A stretch of DNA of 64,000 bases from Rhizobium sp. NFR03 (GTDB lineage: Bacteria > Pseudomonadota > Alphaproteobacteria > Rhizobiales > Rhizobiaceae). Positions 1 to 12,291 of the stretch are shown piece by piece (the first letter of the stretch is position 1; each line of letters begins with the position of its first letter). A model generated the notes under the pieces. That model searched no databases and had not been told where the DNA came from. It worked only from the letters and a program-made list of their open reading frames with translations. Both the position numbers and the translations under genes were made by a program. Location: positions 62,001-126,000 of the forward strand of contig NZ_FOGR01000010.1 of assembly GCF_900111275.1 (NCBI RefSeq). The letters are read 5' to 3'.

Positions 1-459
1 GTTATCGTCGGTCTGATGGTCTGGCAGCCGGCCGATCTCATTCTCTGGATCAAGGCGCTGCACGTCGTGGCCGTCATCTCGTGGATGGCCGGCCTCCTCT
101 ACATGCCGCGCCTGTTCATTTACCACACGGACGCCGAGCCGGGATCGCAGACGTCCGAAACCTTCAAGGTGATGGAACAGCGGCTCATGAAGGTGATCAT
201 GCGTCCGGCCATGATGATCACCTGGGCGCTCGGACTCTATCTCGCCTGGAGCGTCTACGGGTTTCAGGGTGGCTGGCTTCACGCCAAGATTCTTGCCGTG
301 ATCCTGCTGACGGGCGTTCATGTGCACTATGCCGATGCGGTCGGTCGCTTCTCACGCGATGGCGCTCGCCGCACCGCGCGCTACTGGCGGCTGATGAACG
401 AGGTGCCGACCGTTCTGATGATCGTCATCGTCATTCTCGTTATCGTAAAACCATTTTAG
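1..459 (+). CDS. hemJ: Protoporphyrinogen IX oxidase HemJ (5' end probably outside the window)
   Basis: Membrane protein of the HemJ (UPF0093) family, which oxidises protoporphyrinogen IX to protoporphyrin IX late in haem synthesis. The frame is open from base 1. An ATG at 16 gives 147 residues but has no clear ribosome site, and the codons before it (VIVGL) extend the first hydrophobic helix, so the true start is probably upstream of the window. Family hallmarks visible are the conserved stretch ALHVVAVISWMAG with its histidine, PRLFIYH shortly after, and four membrane segments ending in a very hydrophobic C-terminus (VLMIVIVILVIV). Its position just before rho matches rhizobial chromosomes, where haem genes border this origin-side cluster. 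The family call is firm; the start is uncertain. Confidence 0.85.
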   Translation, partial: VIVGLMVWQPADLILWIKALHVVAVISWMAGLLYMPRLFIYHTDAEPGSQTSETFKVMEQRLMKVIMRPAMMITWALGLYLAWSVYGFQGGWLHAKILAVILLTGVHVHYADAVGRFSRDGARRTARYWRLMNEVPTVLMIVIVILVIVKPF

Positions 460-700
460 AGGCTCTTCGGACATACGGCGACGGGGAAGCGGCGCCGCGT
501 TATCCGGCATCCTCCTCGCCATCACGGACATTTTAGCGTCCTGGACCGTGAGCCCCCTTGCGGCGCATGCCGGAAGTCGCTACCTTATGACATCCCATCT
601 TTCTGGCGCGCGTTAAAGTTCGAGTGGCTACCCCCCTGCCGCTCCCTTGACCCACACAGCGCCAGCCCTTCCATTCCCTCTGCAAGTGTGATTTTCCTTC

Positions 701-1966
<1,266 letters not shown>

Positions 1967-2016
1967 TCTGATATCGGGAGACTAGCGCTCTCCTGCTCGG
2001 TTCATTGCTCTTAAAG

Positions 2017-2045
2017 AAATCCCTGGCTCGCCCAGGGATTTTTTC
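2017..2045 (+). terminator. Rho-independent terminator after rho
   Basis: A perfect 10-bp stem (2017-2026 with 2032-2041) and 5-nt loop run into a T tract. It lies 50 bases after the rho stop and isolates rho from mnmE. Confidence 0.9.
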
Positions 2046-2080
2046 GTTTATCTCAAATCACATTTTAACGGATGGTTCGG

Positions 2081-3397
2081 ATGTCATCGGCCAGCGATAC
2101 GATCTATTCTCTCTCCTCTGGCGGTCTTCCCTCGGGTGTTGCTGTTGTTCGCATCAGTGGACCAAACGCATCTGCCGTCAGTGTTGAACTCTGCGGTGGG
2201 CACGTTCCCGCCAGGTTGGCGAACCTGCGAACGATTCGTTCCCGTAATGGTGAAATTCTCGATCAAGGCTTGGTCTTGTGGTTTCCCGGTCCGGCCTCCT
2301 TTACCGGAGAGGACTGTGTCGAGCTTCAGGTGCACGGCGGCCGGGCGGTGGTCAGCCGCCTGCTGGATGAATTGAGCACCATGCCCTCCTTTCGCCATGC
2401 GGAAGCGGGCGAGTTTTCTAGGCGAGCATTTGCGAATGGAAAGCTCGATCTTTTGGAAATCGAAGGTCTCGCTGATCTTATATCCGCTGAGACAGAGATG
2501 CAGCGTCGTCTCGCCAGTGAGCATGCTCGCGGCGGCGTCTCATACCTTTATCAGGGTTGGGCAAAGCGCTTGACGCATGCGCGAGCTATGATCGAGGCCG
2601 AACTCGATTTCGCCGATGAGGACGATGTCCCCGGCTCGGTGAGCAGCGCGATCTGGCAGGACATGGCACGGCTTCGGTCGGAAATAGCTGAACATCTGGA
2701 AGGCGCGCGGACGGGCGCGATCATCCGGAACGGCTTCCGGGTTGTCATCTCCGGCCCTCCTAATGCGGGAAAATCCAGTCTTCTCAATGCACTGGCGAGA
2801 CAGGATATCGCGATCGTCACGGACATCGCGGGAACGACCCGCGATGTTCTCAGTGTCGATATTTCCTTAGCCGGATTCGTCGTGAAACTCTTCGATACCG
2901 CCGGCCTCAGGGATACGGTCGATCCCGTCGAGCGTGAAGGTATTCGCCGTGCAAAAGCATTGCTGGACGATGCCGACCTTATCCTGAGCCTTTCCGATAT
3001 ACCCGGCGGCTTCATGATCCCGCGTGGGACCTCAGTCGAGACGCTCCGAATCGCGACGAAGATTGATAAATCCGATGAATTATGGGATAGAGCCGCTGCC
3101 GACATCTTTATATCTGTCGAGGCGCAGGGCGGTCTTGAGACTTTGATCTCGGCACTGGTGGATCGCCTTCCGGCTCACGCTACAGCGGAAAATTTTGCGG
3201 TTCCATCAAGACGTCGCCACGCTGATCATCTTGCGCAATGCCTTGACGCACTTGATAGGGCCTCGACTCGTCCGGACCTCGACATACAGTCAGAGACGCT
3301 TCGCCAAGCTGGCGATGCACTCGGCCGAATTACAGGACGCGTTGATGTCGAAGATCTATTAGACGTTATATTTTCGGAATTTTGCATCGGAAAATAG
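2081..3397 (+). CDS. mnmE: tRNA modification GTPase MnmE
   Basis: GTPase that works with MnmG to add the carboxymethylaminomethyl group (cmnm5) to U34 of certain tRNAs. From ATG 2081 it is 438 residues. The N-terminal folate-binding domain begins with [10 protein letters not shown]. The GTPase domain is inserted in the helical domain: GPPNAGKSS near residue 225, DTAGL near 273 and TKID (in place of the usual NKxD) near 325. The C-terminus ends FCIGK, carrying the family's invariant cysteine. An ATG at 2072 is also in frame. I prefer 2081 because a purine-rich CGGA sits 8 bases before it. It is the first gene of the run mnmE-mnmG-rsmG-parA-parB. Confidence 0.95.
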   Translation: MSSASDTIYSLSSGGLPSGVAVVRISGPNASAVSVELCGGHVPARLANLRTIRSRNGEILDQGLVLWFPGPASFTGEDCVELQVHGGRAVVSRLLDELSTMPSFRHAEAGEFSRRAFANGKLDLLEIEGLADLISAETEMQRRLASEHARGGVSYLYQGWAKRLTHARAMIEAELDFADEDDVPGSVSSAIWQDMARLRSEIAEHLEGARTGAIIRNGFRVVISGPPNAGKSSLLNALARQDIAIVTDIAGTTRDVLSVDISLAGFVVKLFDTAGLRDTVDPVEREGIRRAKALLDDADLILSLSDIPGGFMIPRGTSVETLRIATKIDKSDELWDRAAADIFISVEAQGGLETLISALVDRLPAHATAENFAVPSRRRHADHLAQCLDALDRASTRPDLDIQSETLRQAGDALGRITGRVDVEDLLDVIFSEFCIGK

Positions 3398-3428
3398 GTC
3401 TTTACAACGCATGCGAGTCAACCCGCAC

Positions 3429-3442
3429 GTTTCACGTGAAAC
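3429..3442. promoter_or_regulatory. parS centromere site 1 (perfect 14-bp palindrome)
   Basis: GTTTCACGTGAAAC between mnmE and mnmG equals the core of the near-universal bacterial parS consensus TGTTTCACGTGAAACA. The cognate parB lies 3.4 kb downstream. Confidence 0.9.
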
Positions 3443-3459
3443 ATTGAATCGGAATCGAA

Positions 3460-5337
3460 ATGACCGGGAAGTATGATGTCGTCATTGTAGGAGGCGGACA
3501 CGCGGGCTGTGAAGCTGCGGCTGTTGCTGCACGGCTTGGCGCGAAAGTCGCTCTTGTCACACACAAACGTGAAACGATCGGTATCATGTCCTGCAACCCC
3601 GCGATTGGTGGCTTGGGCAAGGGGCACCTCGTTCGGGAAATCGATGCCTTTGATGGCCTAATGGGCCGCATTGCCGATCGCGCCGGAATTCAGTTCCGTC
3701 TCCTGAACCGGAAGAAAGGCCCCGCCGTCCGGGGACCACGAACACAGGCGGACCGCGGCCTGTATCGGGAAGCAATGCAGTCTGAACTCGCAGAGCTATC
3801 CAATTTGACGATTCTAGAAGGAGATGTCGTTGATCTCGTTCTTGTCCAAGCTGGCATTGGTGGGGTTGTCCTCGCAACCGGAGAGATCGTCTGCTGCGGT
3901 GCGGTCGTTTTGACGACGGGGACATTCCTTCGTGGTCTCATCCACATAGGTGATCGAAAGATACCTGCCGGTCGGGCCGGCGAAGCGCCATCCGTCGGCC
4001 TTTCGAAAGTGTTAGAGGACCATCAGGTGGCATTGGGTCGCTTGAAGACGGGGACCCCAGCAAGGCTGGATGGCCGAACGATTGGCTGGGACCGGATTGG
4101 TAGCCAGGCTGCCGATGAAGATCCTGTTCCATTCTCCTTCATGACGGATCGTATCACGACGCGACAAATCGCGTGCGGCGTTACCCGCACCACAGAGGCC
4201 ACGCACCGGATCATCGAAGATAATTTGCAGCGTTCGGCCATGTACTCCGGTCAAATTGCTGGGGTTGGTCCCCGTTACTGTCCGTCTATCGAAGACAAGA
4301 TCGTGAAGTTCGGCGAGCGTGACGGTCATCAGATCTTCCTGGAGCCGGAAGGTCTCGATGATCACACTGTATATCCGAATGGTATATCAACCTCGCTCCC
4401 GGAGGACGTTCAAGCGGCCTTCATCCGGACGATTCCCGGACTCGAGCAAGCGGCTATTCTCCAGCCCGGCTATGCCATCGAGTATGATCATGTCGATCCT
4501 CGGGAACTCCTGCCCAGTCTGGAGCTCCGCAAGATATCAGGCCTGTTTCTGGCAGGCCAGATAAACGGTACGACGGGCTACGAGGAAGCAGGTGCTCAAG
4601 GTCTGGTCGCTGGCTTGAACGCGACACGCAAGGCTGCGGGACAAGCGGGTCATATTTTCTCTCGAACCGACTCCTATATCGGCGTCATGATCGATGACCT
4701 GACGACCCGCGGCGTGGCAGAACCCTACCGGATGTTTACATCCCGCGCCGAGTATCGCTTATCCCTCCGGGCAGACAATGCTGACATGCGTCTGACACCG
4801 ACAGCGATAGATCTGGGATGCGTCTCTCGCGAACGGCAGGAGCGCTTCGGGAACTGGAAGCGTTCCTTTGATGGATTGAAGGAACAACTTCACGAAAAGA
4901 CGCTGACGCCAAACGAAGCAGCGGTCTATGGTCTGAATTTAAACAAGGACGGCCAGCGTCGCTCTGCCTACGATCTGCTATCGCATTCGGACATCACGTT
5001 TTCACGCTTGTCTACAGTGTGGCCTGAACTGGAGCAGGTACCATCACGGCTTGTCGAGGCGATGGAGATAGATGCGCATTACGCCGTCTATATGGATCGG
5101 CAAGCGGCTGATATAGCGAGAGCACGAAGGGAAGAAGAACGGACGATCCCTGACGACTTCGCCTACACCGAACTTGCTGGTCTTTCGAATGAGTTGAAGC
5201 AGAAGCTTGAGCGACTGAAGCCGCGAAACTTTGCGCAGCTTCAGATCATCGATGGTATGACACCCTCGGCCGCTACGCTGATTCTGACATATCTGCAGCG
5301 CTATGAGCGGCGCGATGCAGCACACGGTGTACAATGA
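3460..5337 (+). CDS. mnmG: tRNA uridine-5-carboxymethylaminomethyl modification enzyme MnmG
   Basis: FAD-dependent partner of MnmE in cmnm5U34 tRNA modification. At 625 residues it is normal for the family. The FAD-binding glycine motif [11 protein letters not shown] is near residues 10-20, and the family signatures follow: [32 protein letters not shown] and [11 protein letters not shown]. The C-terminal helical domain that contacts MnmE and tRNA ends the protein. The gene starts 62 bases after mnmE, and the intervening space holds a parS site. The stop codon overlaps the rsmG start (ATGA), so translational coupling is likely. Confidence 0.97.
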   Translation: MTGKYDVVIVGGGHAGCEAAAVAARLGAKVALVTHKRETIGIMSCNPAIGGLGKGHLVREIDAFDGLMGRIADRAGIQFRLLNRKKGPAVRGPRTQADRGLYREAMQSELAELSNLTILEGDVVDLVLVQAGIGGVVLATGEIVCCGAVVLTTGTFLRGLIHIGDRKIPAGRAGEAPSVGLSKVLEDHQVALGRLKTGTPARLDGRTIGWDRIGSQAADEDPVPFSFMTDRITTRQIACGVTRTTEATHRIIEDNLQRSAMYSGQIAGVGPRYCPSIEDKIVKFGERDGHQIFLEPEGLDDHTVYPNGISTSLPEDVQAAFIRTIPGLEQAAILQPGYAIEYDHVDPRELLPSLELRKISGLFLAGQINGTTGYEEAGAQGLVAGLNATRKAAGQAGHIFSRTDSYIGVMIDDLTTRGVAEPYRMFTSRAEYRLSLRADNADMRLTPTAIDLGCVSRERQERFGNWKRSFDGLKEQLHEKTLTPNEAAVYGLNLNKDGQRRSAYDLLSHSDITFSRLSTVWPELEQVPSRLVEAMEIDAHYAVYMDRQAADIARARREEERTIPDDFAYTELAGLSNELKQKLERLKPRNFAQLQIIDGMTPSAATLILTYLQRYERRDAAHGVQ

Positions 5338-5996
5338 TGGCGAGTCAGCTTGATGAATTGATCGGCCTGCGTGTTTCACGTGAAACGGCAGATCGCCTGC
5401 AGCACTTCAGCCAACTTTTCCTGAAATGGGCGAAGACGATCAACCTTGTCGCACCCTCCACTCTCGGCGATCTCGATAACAGGCATATTCGCGACAGCGC
5501 GCAGATCTACGCATTGGCGCCTGGGCCGAGAACGTGGGTAGACCTCGGTAGCGGTGGTGGCTTTCCTGGCGTTATTACCGCTATTCTCATGGCGGAGAGC
5601 CCCGAGGGATGGGTTCACCTCATCGAAAGCAACCAAAAAAAGGCTGCGTTCCTGCGTGTCGCCCTTCAGGAGACAGGAGCCCGCGGCTCTGTGCATGTGC
5701 TGCGGATAGAAGATGCTCCGGCAAAAATTCCTGCGTGTGATGCGATCTCTGCACGGGCAGTCGCCGATCTTTCTCTCTTGCTACAGTTCATTGCGCCCTG
5801 GATGAAAGACGCTGCAACGCGAGCTTACTTCCACAAAGGGCGGGATTACGAGACGGAGGTGACGAATGCCCGTGGTCGGTATGATTTCGATCTGGTAAAA
5901 CATCAAAGCATTGTCGAGCCTGACTCCGTCATTCTCGAGATCACGCGGATGCAGCAGCTGAGCCAGGGCGCAGGAGCGATTAATGTCGCGCGATAA
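5334..5996 (+). CDS. rsmG: 16S rRNA (guanine527-N7)-methyltransferase RsmG
   Basis: SAM-dependent enzyme that methylates N7 of G527 in 16S rRNA; its loss gives low-level streptomycin resistance in other bacteria. At 220 residues it shows the SAM-binding motif [11 protein letters not shown] near residue 67 and [13 protein letters not shown] further on. It overlaps mnmG by 4 bases and parA by 14 bases. Codons 14-18 (VSRET) are spelled by a perfect parS palindrome, so this stretch is under both protein and DNA-site constraint. Confidence 0.96.
   Translation: MMASQLDELIGLRVSRETADRLQHFSQLFLKWAKTINLVAPSTLGDLDNRHIRDSAQIYALAPGPRTWVDLGSGGGFPGVITAILMAESPEGWVHLIESNQKKAAFLRVALQETGARGSVHVLRIEDAPAKIPACDAISARAVADLSLLLQFIAPWMKDAATRAYFHKGRDYETEVTNARGRYDFDLVKHQSIVEPDSVILEITRMQQLSQGAGAINVAR
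5373..5386. promoter_or_regulatory. parS centromere site 2, inside rsmG
   Basis: Perfect GTTTCACGTGAAAC within rsmG coding sequence; with flanks it matches 15 of 16 positions of the consensus. It lies 1.94 kb from site 1 and 600 bases before parA. Confidence 0.9.
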
Positions 5997-6780
5997 AAAT
6001 CGGATCATTACGATTGCGAACCAAAAGGGTGGGGTCGGCAAGACGACGACCGCCATCAATCTGGCCACCGCCCTGGCTGCGATCGGAGAATCTGTCCTGA
6101 TTATCGATCTCGATCCCCAAGGCAATGCCAGCACTGGGCTTGGTATTCAGCGTCGCGATCGCCGGTACTCTTCCTACGATCTCATGATGGGGACACATAC
6201 GATCGATACGATCGTTCATCCAACAGTCGTTCCCAACCTTTCCATCATCCCCTCGACCATGGATCTCCTCGGCCTCGAAATGGAGATATCCGGACAAAGT
6301 GACCGTGTATTTCGGCTTCGGAAAGCGCTCGCCGCCCCCGAAGCCCTCGCTTACTCCTATGTCCTGGTCGATTGCCCCCCTTCCTTCAACTTGCTGACCA
6401 TGAATGCCATGGCTGCGGCCCATTCAGTGCTTGTCCCCTTGCAGTGCGAGTTCTTTGCACTTGAAGGTCTTAGTCAGCTGTTGGAAACGGTCGATCAGAT
6501 TCGCAGAAGCGTTAATCCACAACTCGATATACAGGGCATCGTCTTGACGATGTTCGACTCCCGGAACAATCTTGCGCAGCAAGTTGTCACCGATGTGCGA
6601 ACGCATCTCGGTGAAAAGGTTTACCACACTCTGATTCCGCGGAATGTGCGGGTGTCCGAAGCGCCTTCCTATGGAAAGCCTGCTATTCTCTATGATCTGA
6701 AGTGCGCAGGCAGCCAGGCCTACCTGCAACTCGCTTCCGAAGTTATCCAGCGTGAACGGCAACGCAAGGCAGCTGCATAA
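5983..6780 (+). CDS. parA: Chromosome partitioning ATPase ParA
   Basis: Walker-type ATPase that coats the nucleoid and moves ParB-parS complexes apart. The deviant Walker A motif KGGVGKTT is at about residues 14-21, and [12 protein letters not shown] and [13 protein letters not shown] are the A' and B motifs. The 265-residue length and the lack of an N-terminal DNA-binding extension identify the chromosomal (type Ib-like) form. Its start lies within the end of rsmG and is preceded by AGGAG. ParB follows 33 bases later. Confidence 0.97.
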   Translation: MSRDKNRIITIANQKGGVGKTTTAINLATALAAIGESVLIIDLDPQGNASTGLGIQRRDRRYSSYDLMMGTHTIDTIVHPTVVPNLSIIPSTMDLLGLEMEISGQSDRVFRLRKALAAPEALAYSYVLVDCPPSFNLLTMNAMAAAHSVLVPLQCEFFALEGLSQLLETVDQIRRSVNPQLDIQGIVLTMFDSRNNLAQQVVTDVRTHLGEKVYHTLIPRNVRVSEAPSYGKPAILYDLKCAGSQAYLQLASEVIQRERQRKAAA

Positions 6781-6813
6781 TCGATTCGGCTCCAGAATGA
6801 TGAGGAGAACGCC

Positions 6814-7701
6814 ATGAACGAAGATCCCGCGCGGCGCCGTCTCGGACGAGGTCTCGCCGCCCTGATCGGCGAGATGGACCAGCCGATTATCGCTGAGTCC
6901 GCACCTGTCTCAGCCGTGCCTGCGGATCGGCGGGTCCCGATCGAGCATGTCACGCGCAATCCGCGCAATCCGCGACGGACATTTGACGAAGCGGAATTGC
7001 AGGATCTCGCGAATTCCGTTCGACAGCATGGCATCGTTCAGCCTGTCGTCGTGCGCACCATCAATGGCGACCGGTTCGAAATCATCGCTGGCGAACGCCG
7101 CTGGCGTGCCGCGCAGCTTGCTGGCTTTTCGGATATCCCAGTCATCGTGCGCGATGTCGATGATCGCACAGCGCTTGAAATTGCCATCGTCGAGAACGTG
7201 CAGCGGTCCGATCTCAATCCGCTGGAAGAAGCGATGGGATACGAACTTCTGATCGCTGATCATGGCTATACCCAAAACGACCTTGGCGAGATCATCGGCA
7301 AGAGCCGCAGCCACGTGGCAAACAGCCTGCGACTGCTGAAACTTCCTGAGCCGGTCCGCGATATGCTGTCGTCCGGCACGCTTTCCGCCGGCCATGCGCG
7401 CGCACTGATTCCCACGTCCGACCCCACTACCCTAGCCCGTGCGATCATTGCCAAGGGTTTGTCCGTTCGCGACACGGAGAAGTTGGCACAGAACGACATA
7501 CGCGCCCAGAACGATCCGACCTTCGGTGCCAAGCCTCGTCCTGAAAAAGATGCGGATACGGTCGCGCTTGAACGTTCCTTGTCCGACAGTCTGGGGCTCG
7601 ACGTGTCCGTCAATCACCGCGCCAGTGGTGGTCATCTGAAGATCAGCTACAAGACGCTGGAACAGTTGGAAGATATCTGCCGCCTGCTGGAGCGTCGCTG
7701 A
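6814..7701 (+). CDS. parB: Chromosome partitioning protein ParB
   Basis: CTP-dependent DNA clamp that loads at parS and spreads. The 295-residue product has the N-terminal CTP-binding segment with GERRWRAAQLAG and ENVQRSDLNPLEEA. A helix-turn-helix (TQNDLGEIIGKSRSHVANSLRLL) reads parS, and the C-terminus forms the dimerisation domain. The N-terminus RRRLGRGLAALIG is the usual ParA-stimulating peptide. A strong GAGGAG site precedes ATG 6814. Its target sites are present at 3429, 5373 and, with one mismatch, at 16230 and 31388. Confidence 0.97.
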   Translation: MNEDPARRRLGRGLAALIGEMDQPIIAESAPVSAVPADRRVPIEHVTRNPRNPRRTFDEAELQDLANSVRQHGIVQPVVVRTINGDRFEIIAGERRWRAAQLAGFSDIPVIVRDVDDRTALEIAIVENVQRSDLNPLEEAMGYELLIADHGYTQNDLGEIIGKSRSHVANSLRLLKLPEPVRDMLSSGTLSAGHARALIPTSDPTTLARAIIAKGLSVRDTEKLAQNDIRAQNDPTFGAKPRPEKDADTVALERSLSDSLGLDVSVNHRASGGHLKISYKTLEQLEDICRLLERR

Positions 7702-7868
7702 ACCCTATCAGCTTAGGGCCGTTCATGCCTTGGGTTCACGAAGCGCAACGATAGGCATTACCTGACCCACGTCTGCGCGTGCTCGGCGGCTTGGTTTATC
7801 CCGAAGCCAAACGCGCTCACACAAATCGGGTAAGGCTGTGGTCTGCTTGAGGGAGGAACAGCCACGCC

Positions 7869-8906
7869 CTATGCCAAGCGCTGCCTTGCAGCTTGAAAGG
7901 CGATCGCGATCAGAGCCTGGCTCGCAATATCAGCCTCAAGTGTCTGGCGGCTTCGGCTCTGGAGGATCGCGTTCTGGATGCGCTGTAGATCACGACGGAT
8001 GGCTGGCAAGCTCCATGTCTTCAGGGCTGCTTCGATGAGGGATTTGCGCCGGAAGTGGATTCCGCGGCCGAGCGTCGCCGTCACCTGCGAGGGGCCGAGC
8101 TTTTTAGTATCCATTTCTGCACGCAGGATATCGAGTTGCTGAAACTGGCGCAGGCAGCTCTGAAGCACGAGGAACATCGACGTCTTTGACGCCTCGACCT
8201 TGCGCAGCGACGTCATGAGGCGGTCCATGTCGCCCGTCAGTACGGAATCGACAGCGTCGTCGACCGAGGTGGAACTGGCATCTCCGATGATGTCCAGGAC
8301 GTGGCTTTCCTCGATCACCGGCTCGTCTCGGCAGTATAGCGCGAGCTTGGCGATCTCGTTGCGCGAGGCCAGCCTGTCGGCGCCAAGAAGATCCCGGAGA
8401 GCCTCCCGCGCAGCCGGAGTTATACGCAAGCCGGCTGCTCCCAACTCCTTGTCGATCAGTCCGTTGATAGCCTTGACGTCATCTGCGTAACACGCAACGG
8501 CAATAACACTTCGCGCGGTTTCGCCGATCTTGCGCAGGGCGGCACCCTTTTTCAGGTCGCCGGCTTCCACAATGACGAAGGCGTCGCGGGGTGGCTCCTC
8601 TGCAAGATAGGAGAGACCTTCGCTCAGCGTCTTCTCGGTTCCCGACGCGCGGACCCACACCAGCTTGCCGCCACCGAAGAGGCCGAGGGCATTGGCTTCG
8701 TCTGCGAGCCGTCCCGGGGAAAGATCGCTCCCATCCAGCTTGATGAGGGCAAAGGGATCATCGAGTGCTATGCCGGTCTTCGCTGCTATCGCAGCCGCAC
8801 GTTCGGCGACCAAACCACGGTCAGGTCCATAGAAAAGGTAAAGCCGCTGGCTGGGCAGCGGCCTTTCCACGAAACCGTCGAACTCGTGGGATTTGATTTC
8901 GCTCAT
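7869..8906 (-). CDS. holA: DNA polymerase III delta subunit
   Basis: Clamp-loader subunit that opens the beta sliding clamp. At 345 residues it matches alphaproteobacterial HolA. The N-terminal region (SQRLYLFYGPDRGLVAERA) and the AAA-like core without a P-loop are typical, with IKLDGSDLSPGRLADEANALGLFGG as the recognisable stretch. It is the last gene of the minus-strand unit leuS-lptE-holA, starting 12 bases after lptE ends. It converges with parB across 167 bases in which I find no obvious terminator hairpin. Confidence 0.93.
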   Translation of the reverse strand: MSEIKSHEFDGFVERPLPSQRLYLFYGPDRGLVAERAAAIAAKTGIALDDPFALIKLDGSDLSPGRLADEANALGLFGGGKLVWVRASGTEKTLSEGLSYLAEEPPRDAFVIVEAGDLKKGAALRKIGETARSVIAVACYADDVKAINGLIDKELGAAGLRITPAAREALRDLLGADRLASRNEIAKLALYCRDEPVIEESHVLDIIGDASSTSVDDAVDSVLTGDMDRLMTSLRKVEASKTSMFLVLQSCLRQFQQLDILRAEMDTKKLGPSQVTATLGRGIHFRRKSLIEAALKTWSLPAIRRDLQRIQNAILQSRSRQTLEADIASQALIAIAFQAARQRLA

Positions 8907-8918
8907 GCCGGCGCCGGA

Positions 8919-9449
8919 TCAGTTGCCAAGCGCTGCTGCAAGATCCGCACGGATGACCTCGGCCAATTCTTGAGCCGCACGATTCTCTGCATCGCGGATC
9001 GCCCGAAGCTTTGCAAACTCCTGAATGGGAAAGTCGACCAGAGCGATAGCCTTACGATGTCCGGATTTCACGGTTTTGCCGGTGTCGACGCGTGTCAGGT
9101 TATAGTCCGCTTCCACGACAAGACGACCGGCCGAAGCGGTGTCGTTGTCGTTGCGTTCATTAAAGAGCACGCCCGTGGTCTGATGGCTGACGCTCAATGC
9201 CAGCTGGTATTGCGGTGCCACAGGCTCGCCTTTGCCACCCGACGTCAGGAAGATCAGGGCGTTGCGCACGCGCTGCTCCACGCGGTCCTTGGCTTCCGAT
9301 ATTCCGATGGAAGCCAAGGCTGTTGCCGGGGCACCATTTGGGCCGTCCGAATAGAGCGGGCGCACCTGGCAGCCTGCCAACAGCAACAGGGAGAAGCCGG
9401 CGAAGCCGACGGCGATGCGACGGCGGGGATCGAACTTAGACGACGACAT
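8919..9449 (-). CDS. lptE: LPS-assembly lipoprotein LptE
   Basis: Outer-membrane lipoprotein that plugs the LptD barrel during lipopolysaccharide export. A lipoprotein signal peptide ([13 protein letters not shown]) puts the acylated cysteine near residue 27, followed by QVRPLYS, the usual start of the mature alphaproteobacterial protein. Length is 176 residues. The gene overlaps the end of leuS by 14 bases and is followed by holA; leuS-lptE-holA is a common arrangement in proteobacteria. Confidence 0.88.
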   Translation of the reverse strand: MSSSKFDPRRRIAVGFAGFSLLLLAGCQVRPLYSDGPNGAPATALASIGISEAKDRVEQRVRNALIFLTSGGKGEPVAPQYQLALSVSHQTTGVLFNERNDNDTASAGRLVVEADYNLTRVDTGKTVKSGHRKAIALVDFPIQEFAKLRAIRDAENRAAQELAEVIRADLAAALGN

Positions 9450-12063
9450 TCACGATCCTCTGCGGCACGACAATAATCTTCTTCGGCGTCCGGCCTTCCA
9501 GCGCGATCCGCACGGCATCGAGACCCATAACTGCGGCCTCGACGGCAGTCTGATCCGCATCGCGTGCGATTGTCAAATCCGCGCGCTTCTTACCGTTGAT
9601 CTGGACCGGCAAAACGATCTCGGACACTGTGACGAGCGCCTCGTTGAAGCGCGGCCAGTCGGCCTGCGCGATTAGGCCTTGGCCGCCGATGACGCTCCAG
9701 CATTCCTCCGCGAGATGCGGTGTGATCGGCGCCATCAGATGGATCAGGATTTCCACCGCGTCGCGCATCGCGCTCGTGGTTGCAGCGTCCATGCCGGTCG
9801 CGACATCCGCCAGCGGTGCTGCAAGAGCGTTGACCATCTCGTAGAGACGCGCCACGGCCTTGTTGAAGGCGAGCTTGTCATAGTCGGCTTCGACCGCCTT
9901 TAGCGTTCTGTGGGCGACCTGGGATATGGCGAGCGCAGGCCCTTCCGTCGCGGGCGTGGGATCAACGGCGGCGAGAGCCGGTGCTGCCTCCGAAATCAGA
10001 CGCCAGACGCGCTGGACGAAGCGGTGCGCACCCTCCACACCTGCTTCGGACCAGATGACGTCGCGATCCGGCGGCGAATCCGACAGCACGAAGAAACGGG
10101 CGGTATCGGCACCATAGGACGCGATAATGTCATCGGGATCGACCACGTTCTTCTTCGACTTCGACATCTTCTCGATGGAGCCGATGGCGATCTCTTCGCC
10201 CGTCTCGTTCAGCGTGGCCCTGCGACCATTGCCGAGATCCTCGATGGTGATGGCCGATGGGTTGATCCACTCACGTTGAGCGCCTTCCCCGCGGCTGTAG
10301 GTCTCGTGCACAACCATGCCCTGGGTGAAGAGGCCCTTGAAGGGCTCAGACAGCCCTGCATGGCCCGCCGCCTTCATGGCGCGGGTGAAGAAGCGGGAAT
10401 AGAGGAGATGCAGGATCGCATGCTCGATACCCCCGATATACTGGTCGACCGGCATCCACCGATCAACGACCGCACGGTTGGTCGGCTGTTCCTCCCACGG
10501 CGCGGTGAAGCGCATGAAGTACCAGGAAGAGTCGACGAACGTGTCCATCGTGTCGGTTTCACGACGTGCCGCGGCGCCGCATTGCGGGCAGCCGACATGG
10601 CGCCAGGTCGGGTGGCGATCGAGCGGGTTGCCCGGCTTGTCGAAAGTGACGTCGTCGGGCAGGCGAACCGGCAGGTCCTTCTTCGGCACCGGAACGACGC
10701 CGCAGATTTCGCAATGGATGACCGGGATGGGGCATCCCCAGTAGCGCTGACGGGAAATTCCCCAGTCGCGCAATCTGAAGTTGACCTTTCGTTCGGCCTG
10801 AGGGCGACCGCCGAGTTCCTGGTTTTCGAGCAAGCCCGACACGTGTTCGAACGCCGCATCTGTGGCAAGGCCATCAAGGAAGCGCGAATTGATCATCACG
10901 CCGTCGCCCGTATAGGCTTCCGTGCCAACGCTGAAGGTTGCAGCATCGCCATCGGCCGGCATGACCACGGGCGTGACCGGCAAGCCATAGCGGCGCGCAA
11001 AGTCAAGGTCGCGCTGATCTCCCGACGGGCAGCCGAAGATAGCGCCCGTGCCGTAATCCATCAGCACGAAATTGGCCACGTAGACGGGCAGTTCCCAAGA
11101 GGGATCGAGCGGATGGCGAACGCGCAGCCCGGTGTTAATGCCACGTTTCTCCGCCGTTTCCAGCGCAGCGAGCGACGTCCCCGCGCGACGGCATTCGTCG
11201 CAGAAGGCTTCGAGCTCGGCATTGCCGGCAGCGACCTTGCGCGCCAGCGGATGATCCGCCGCAATCGCGAGGAAGGAGGCGCCGAACAGCGTGTCGGGGC
11301 GGGTCGTGTAGACTTCGACCTCCGTTTCACCGGATGCGCGCCCGTCGGGCACGAGTTCCCAGCGAATGGAGAGACCTTCGGAACGGCCAATCCAGTTCTT
11401 CTGCATCAGCCGGACCTTTTCCGGCCAGTGCTCCAGCGTATCGAGCGAGTCCAGCAGGTCCTGGCTGAAGTCCGTGATGCGGAAGAACCACTGCGTCAAC
11501 TCGCGCTGTTCGACCAGTGCGTTGGAGCGCCAGCCACGGCCGTCGATCACCTGCTCGTTGGCCAGCACGGTGTGATCGACCGGGTCCCAGTTCACCTTCG
11601 ACTGCTTGCGGTAGACCAGGCCCTTTTCCATGAAATCGAGAAAAAGATGCTGCTGCTGTTGGTAATAGGCAACGTCGCAGGTGGCGAATTCGCGGCTCCA
11701 GTCGAGCGAGAGGCCCATGACCTTCAGCTGCGCACGCATGGAGGCGATGTTCTGGTAGGTCCACTCGGCGGGATGAACGCCGCGCTCCATGGCGGCGTTT
11801 TCGGCCGGCATGCCGAAGGCGTCCCAGCCCATGGGATGCAGCACGTTATAGCCGCGCGCACGCTTGAAGCGGGCGACGACATCACCCATCGCGTAGTTGC
11901 GCACGTGGCCCATGTGGATGCGGCCGGAGGGGTAGGGAAACATCTCCAGGACGTAGTATTTTTCCCGTGGGTCGTTATTGTCCGTCTTGTAGACGGATTT
12001 CTCGTCCCATTCGCGCTGCCAGCGAGGTTCTGCATCGCGCGGGTTATAGCGTTCTGTGGCCAT
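9436..12063 (-). CDS. leuS: Leucyl-tRNA synthetase
   Basis: Class I aminoacyl-tRNA synthetase charging tRNA-Leu. From ATG 12063 ([16 protein letters not shown]) it is 875 residues, the usual length. The frame stays open 23 codons further upstream, but those residues are not family-like. The HIGH-type motif reads [15 protein letters not shown] near residue 45 and the KMSKS loop reads [10 protein letters not shown]. The editing (CP1) domain and the anticodon domain are intact. It heads the leuS-lptE-holA unit. Confidence 0.97.
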   Translation of the reverse strand: MATERYNPRDAEPRWQREWDEKSVYKTDNNDPREKYYVLEMFPYPSGRIHMGHVRNYAMGDVVARFKRARGYNVLHPMGWDAFGMPAENAAMERGVHPAEWTYQNIASMRAQLKVMGLSLDWSREFATCDVAYYQQQQHLFLDFMEKGLVYRKQSKVNWDPVDHTVLANEQVIDGRGWRSNALVEQRELTQWFFRITDFSQDLLDSLDTLEHWPEKVRLMQKNWIGRSEGLSIRWELVPDGRASGETEVEVYTTRPDTLFGASFLAIAADHPLARKVAAGNAELEAFCDECRRAGTSLAALETAEKRGINTGLRVRHPLDPSWELPVYVANFVLMDYGTGAIFGCPSGDQRDLDFARRYGLPVTPVVMPADGDAATFSVGTEAYTGDGVMINSRFLDGLATDAAFEHVSGLLENQELGGRPQAERKVNFRLRDWGISRQRYWGCPIPVIHCEICGVVPVPKKDLPVRLPDDVTFDKPGNPLDRHPTWRHVGCPQCGAAARRETDTMDTFVDSSWYFMRFTAPWEEQPTNRAVVDRWMPVDQYIGGIEHAILHLLYSRFFTRAMKAAGHAGLSEPFKGLFTQGMVVHETYSRGEGAQREWINPSAITIEDLGNGRRATLNETGEEIAIGSIEKMSKSKKNVVDPDDIIASYGADTARFFVLSDSPPDRDVIWSEAGVEGAHRFVQRVWRLISEAAPALAAVDPTPATEGPALAISQVAHRTLKAVEADYDKLAFNKAVARLYEMVNALAAPLADVATGMDAATTSAMRDAVEILIHLMAPITPHLAEECWSVIGGQGLIAQADWPRFNEALVTVSEIVLPVQINGKKRADLTIARDADQTAVEAAVMGLDAVRIALEGRTPKKIIVVPQRIVNVVV

Positions 12064-12291
12064 GTGTTTCGTCGTTCCGGAAATTGTGGCGGGGCGCTGC
12101 CGCTCGGTCTTATGTGGCGTGACCTTCATCATGAAACAACGGTAGCGTCAAGTTTTGCAGGCCCTGGACAGGCCTCCGCATCATTGTCCGCATGCTCGCT
12201 TGGCGGCTCGTGACGGATTGTCTATATGCGGCCAGCAATTGCGCTTACCCGTGGCGCTTCAAGCCACATGACTGCCAGGGAGACCTTGCCG

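Noticed and set aside
460-700. Possible replication origin between hemJ and rho.
   Set aside because: Only one weak DnaA-box-like sequence (GTTATCCGG near 499) is present, with no AT-rich unwinding region. Rhizobial oriC lies near hemE, probably left of this window.
7838-8038. A plus-strand frame with GGGAGG shortly before an ATG at the parB-holA junction.
   Set aside because: It lies within the C-terminal coding part of holA on the other strand and its peptide is low in conserved features.
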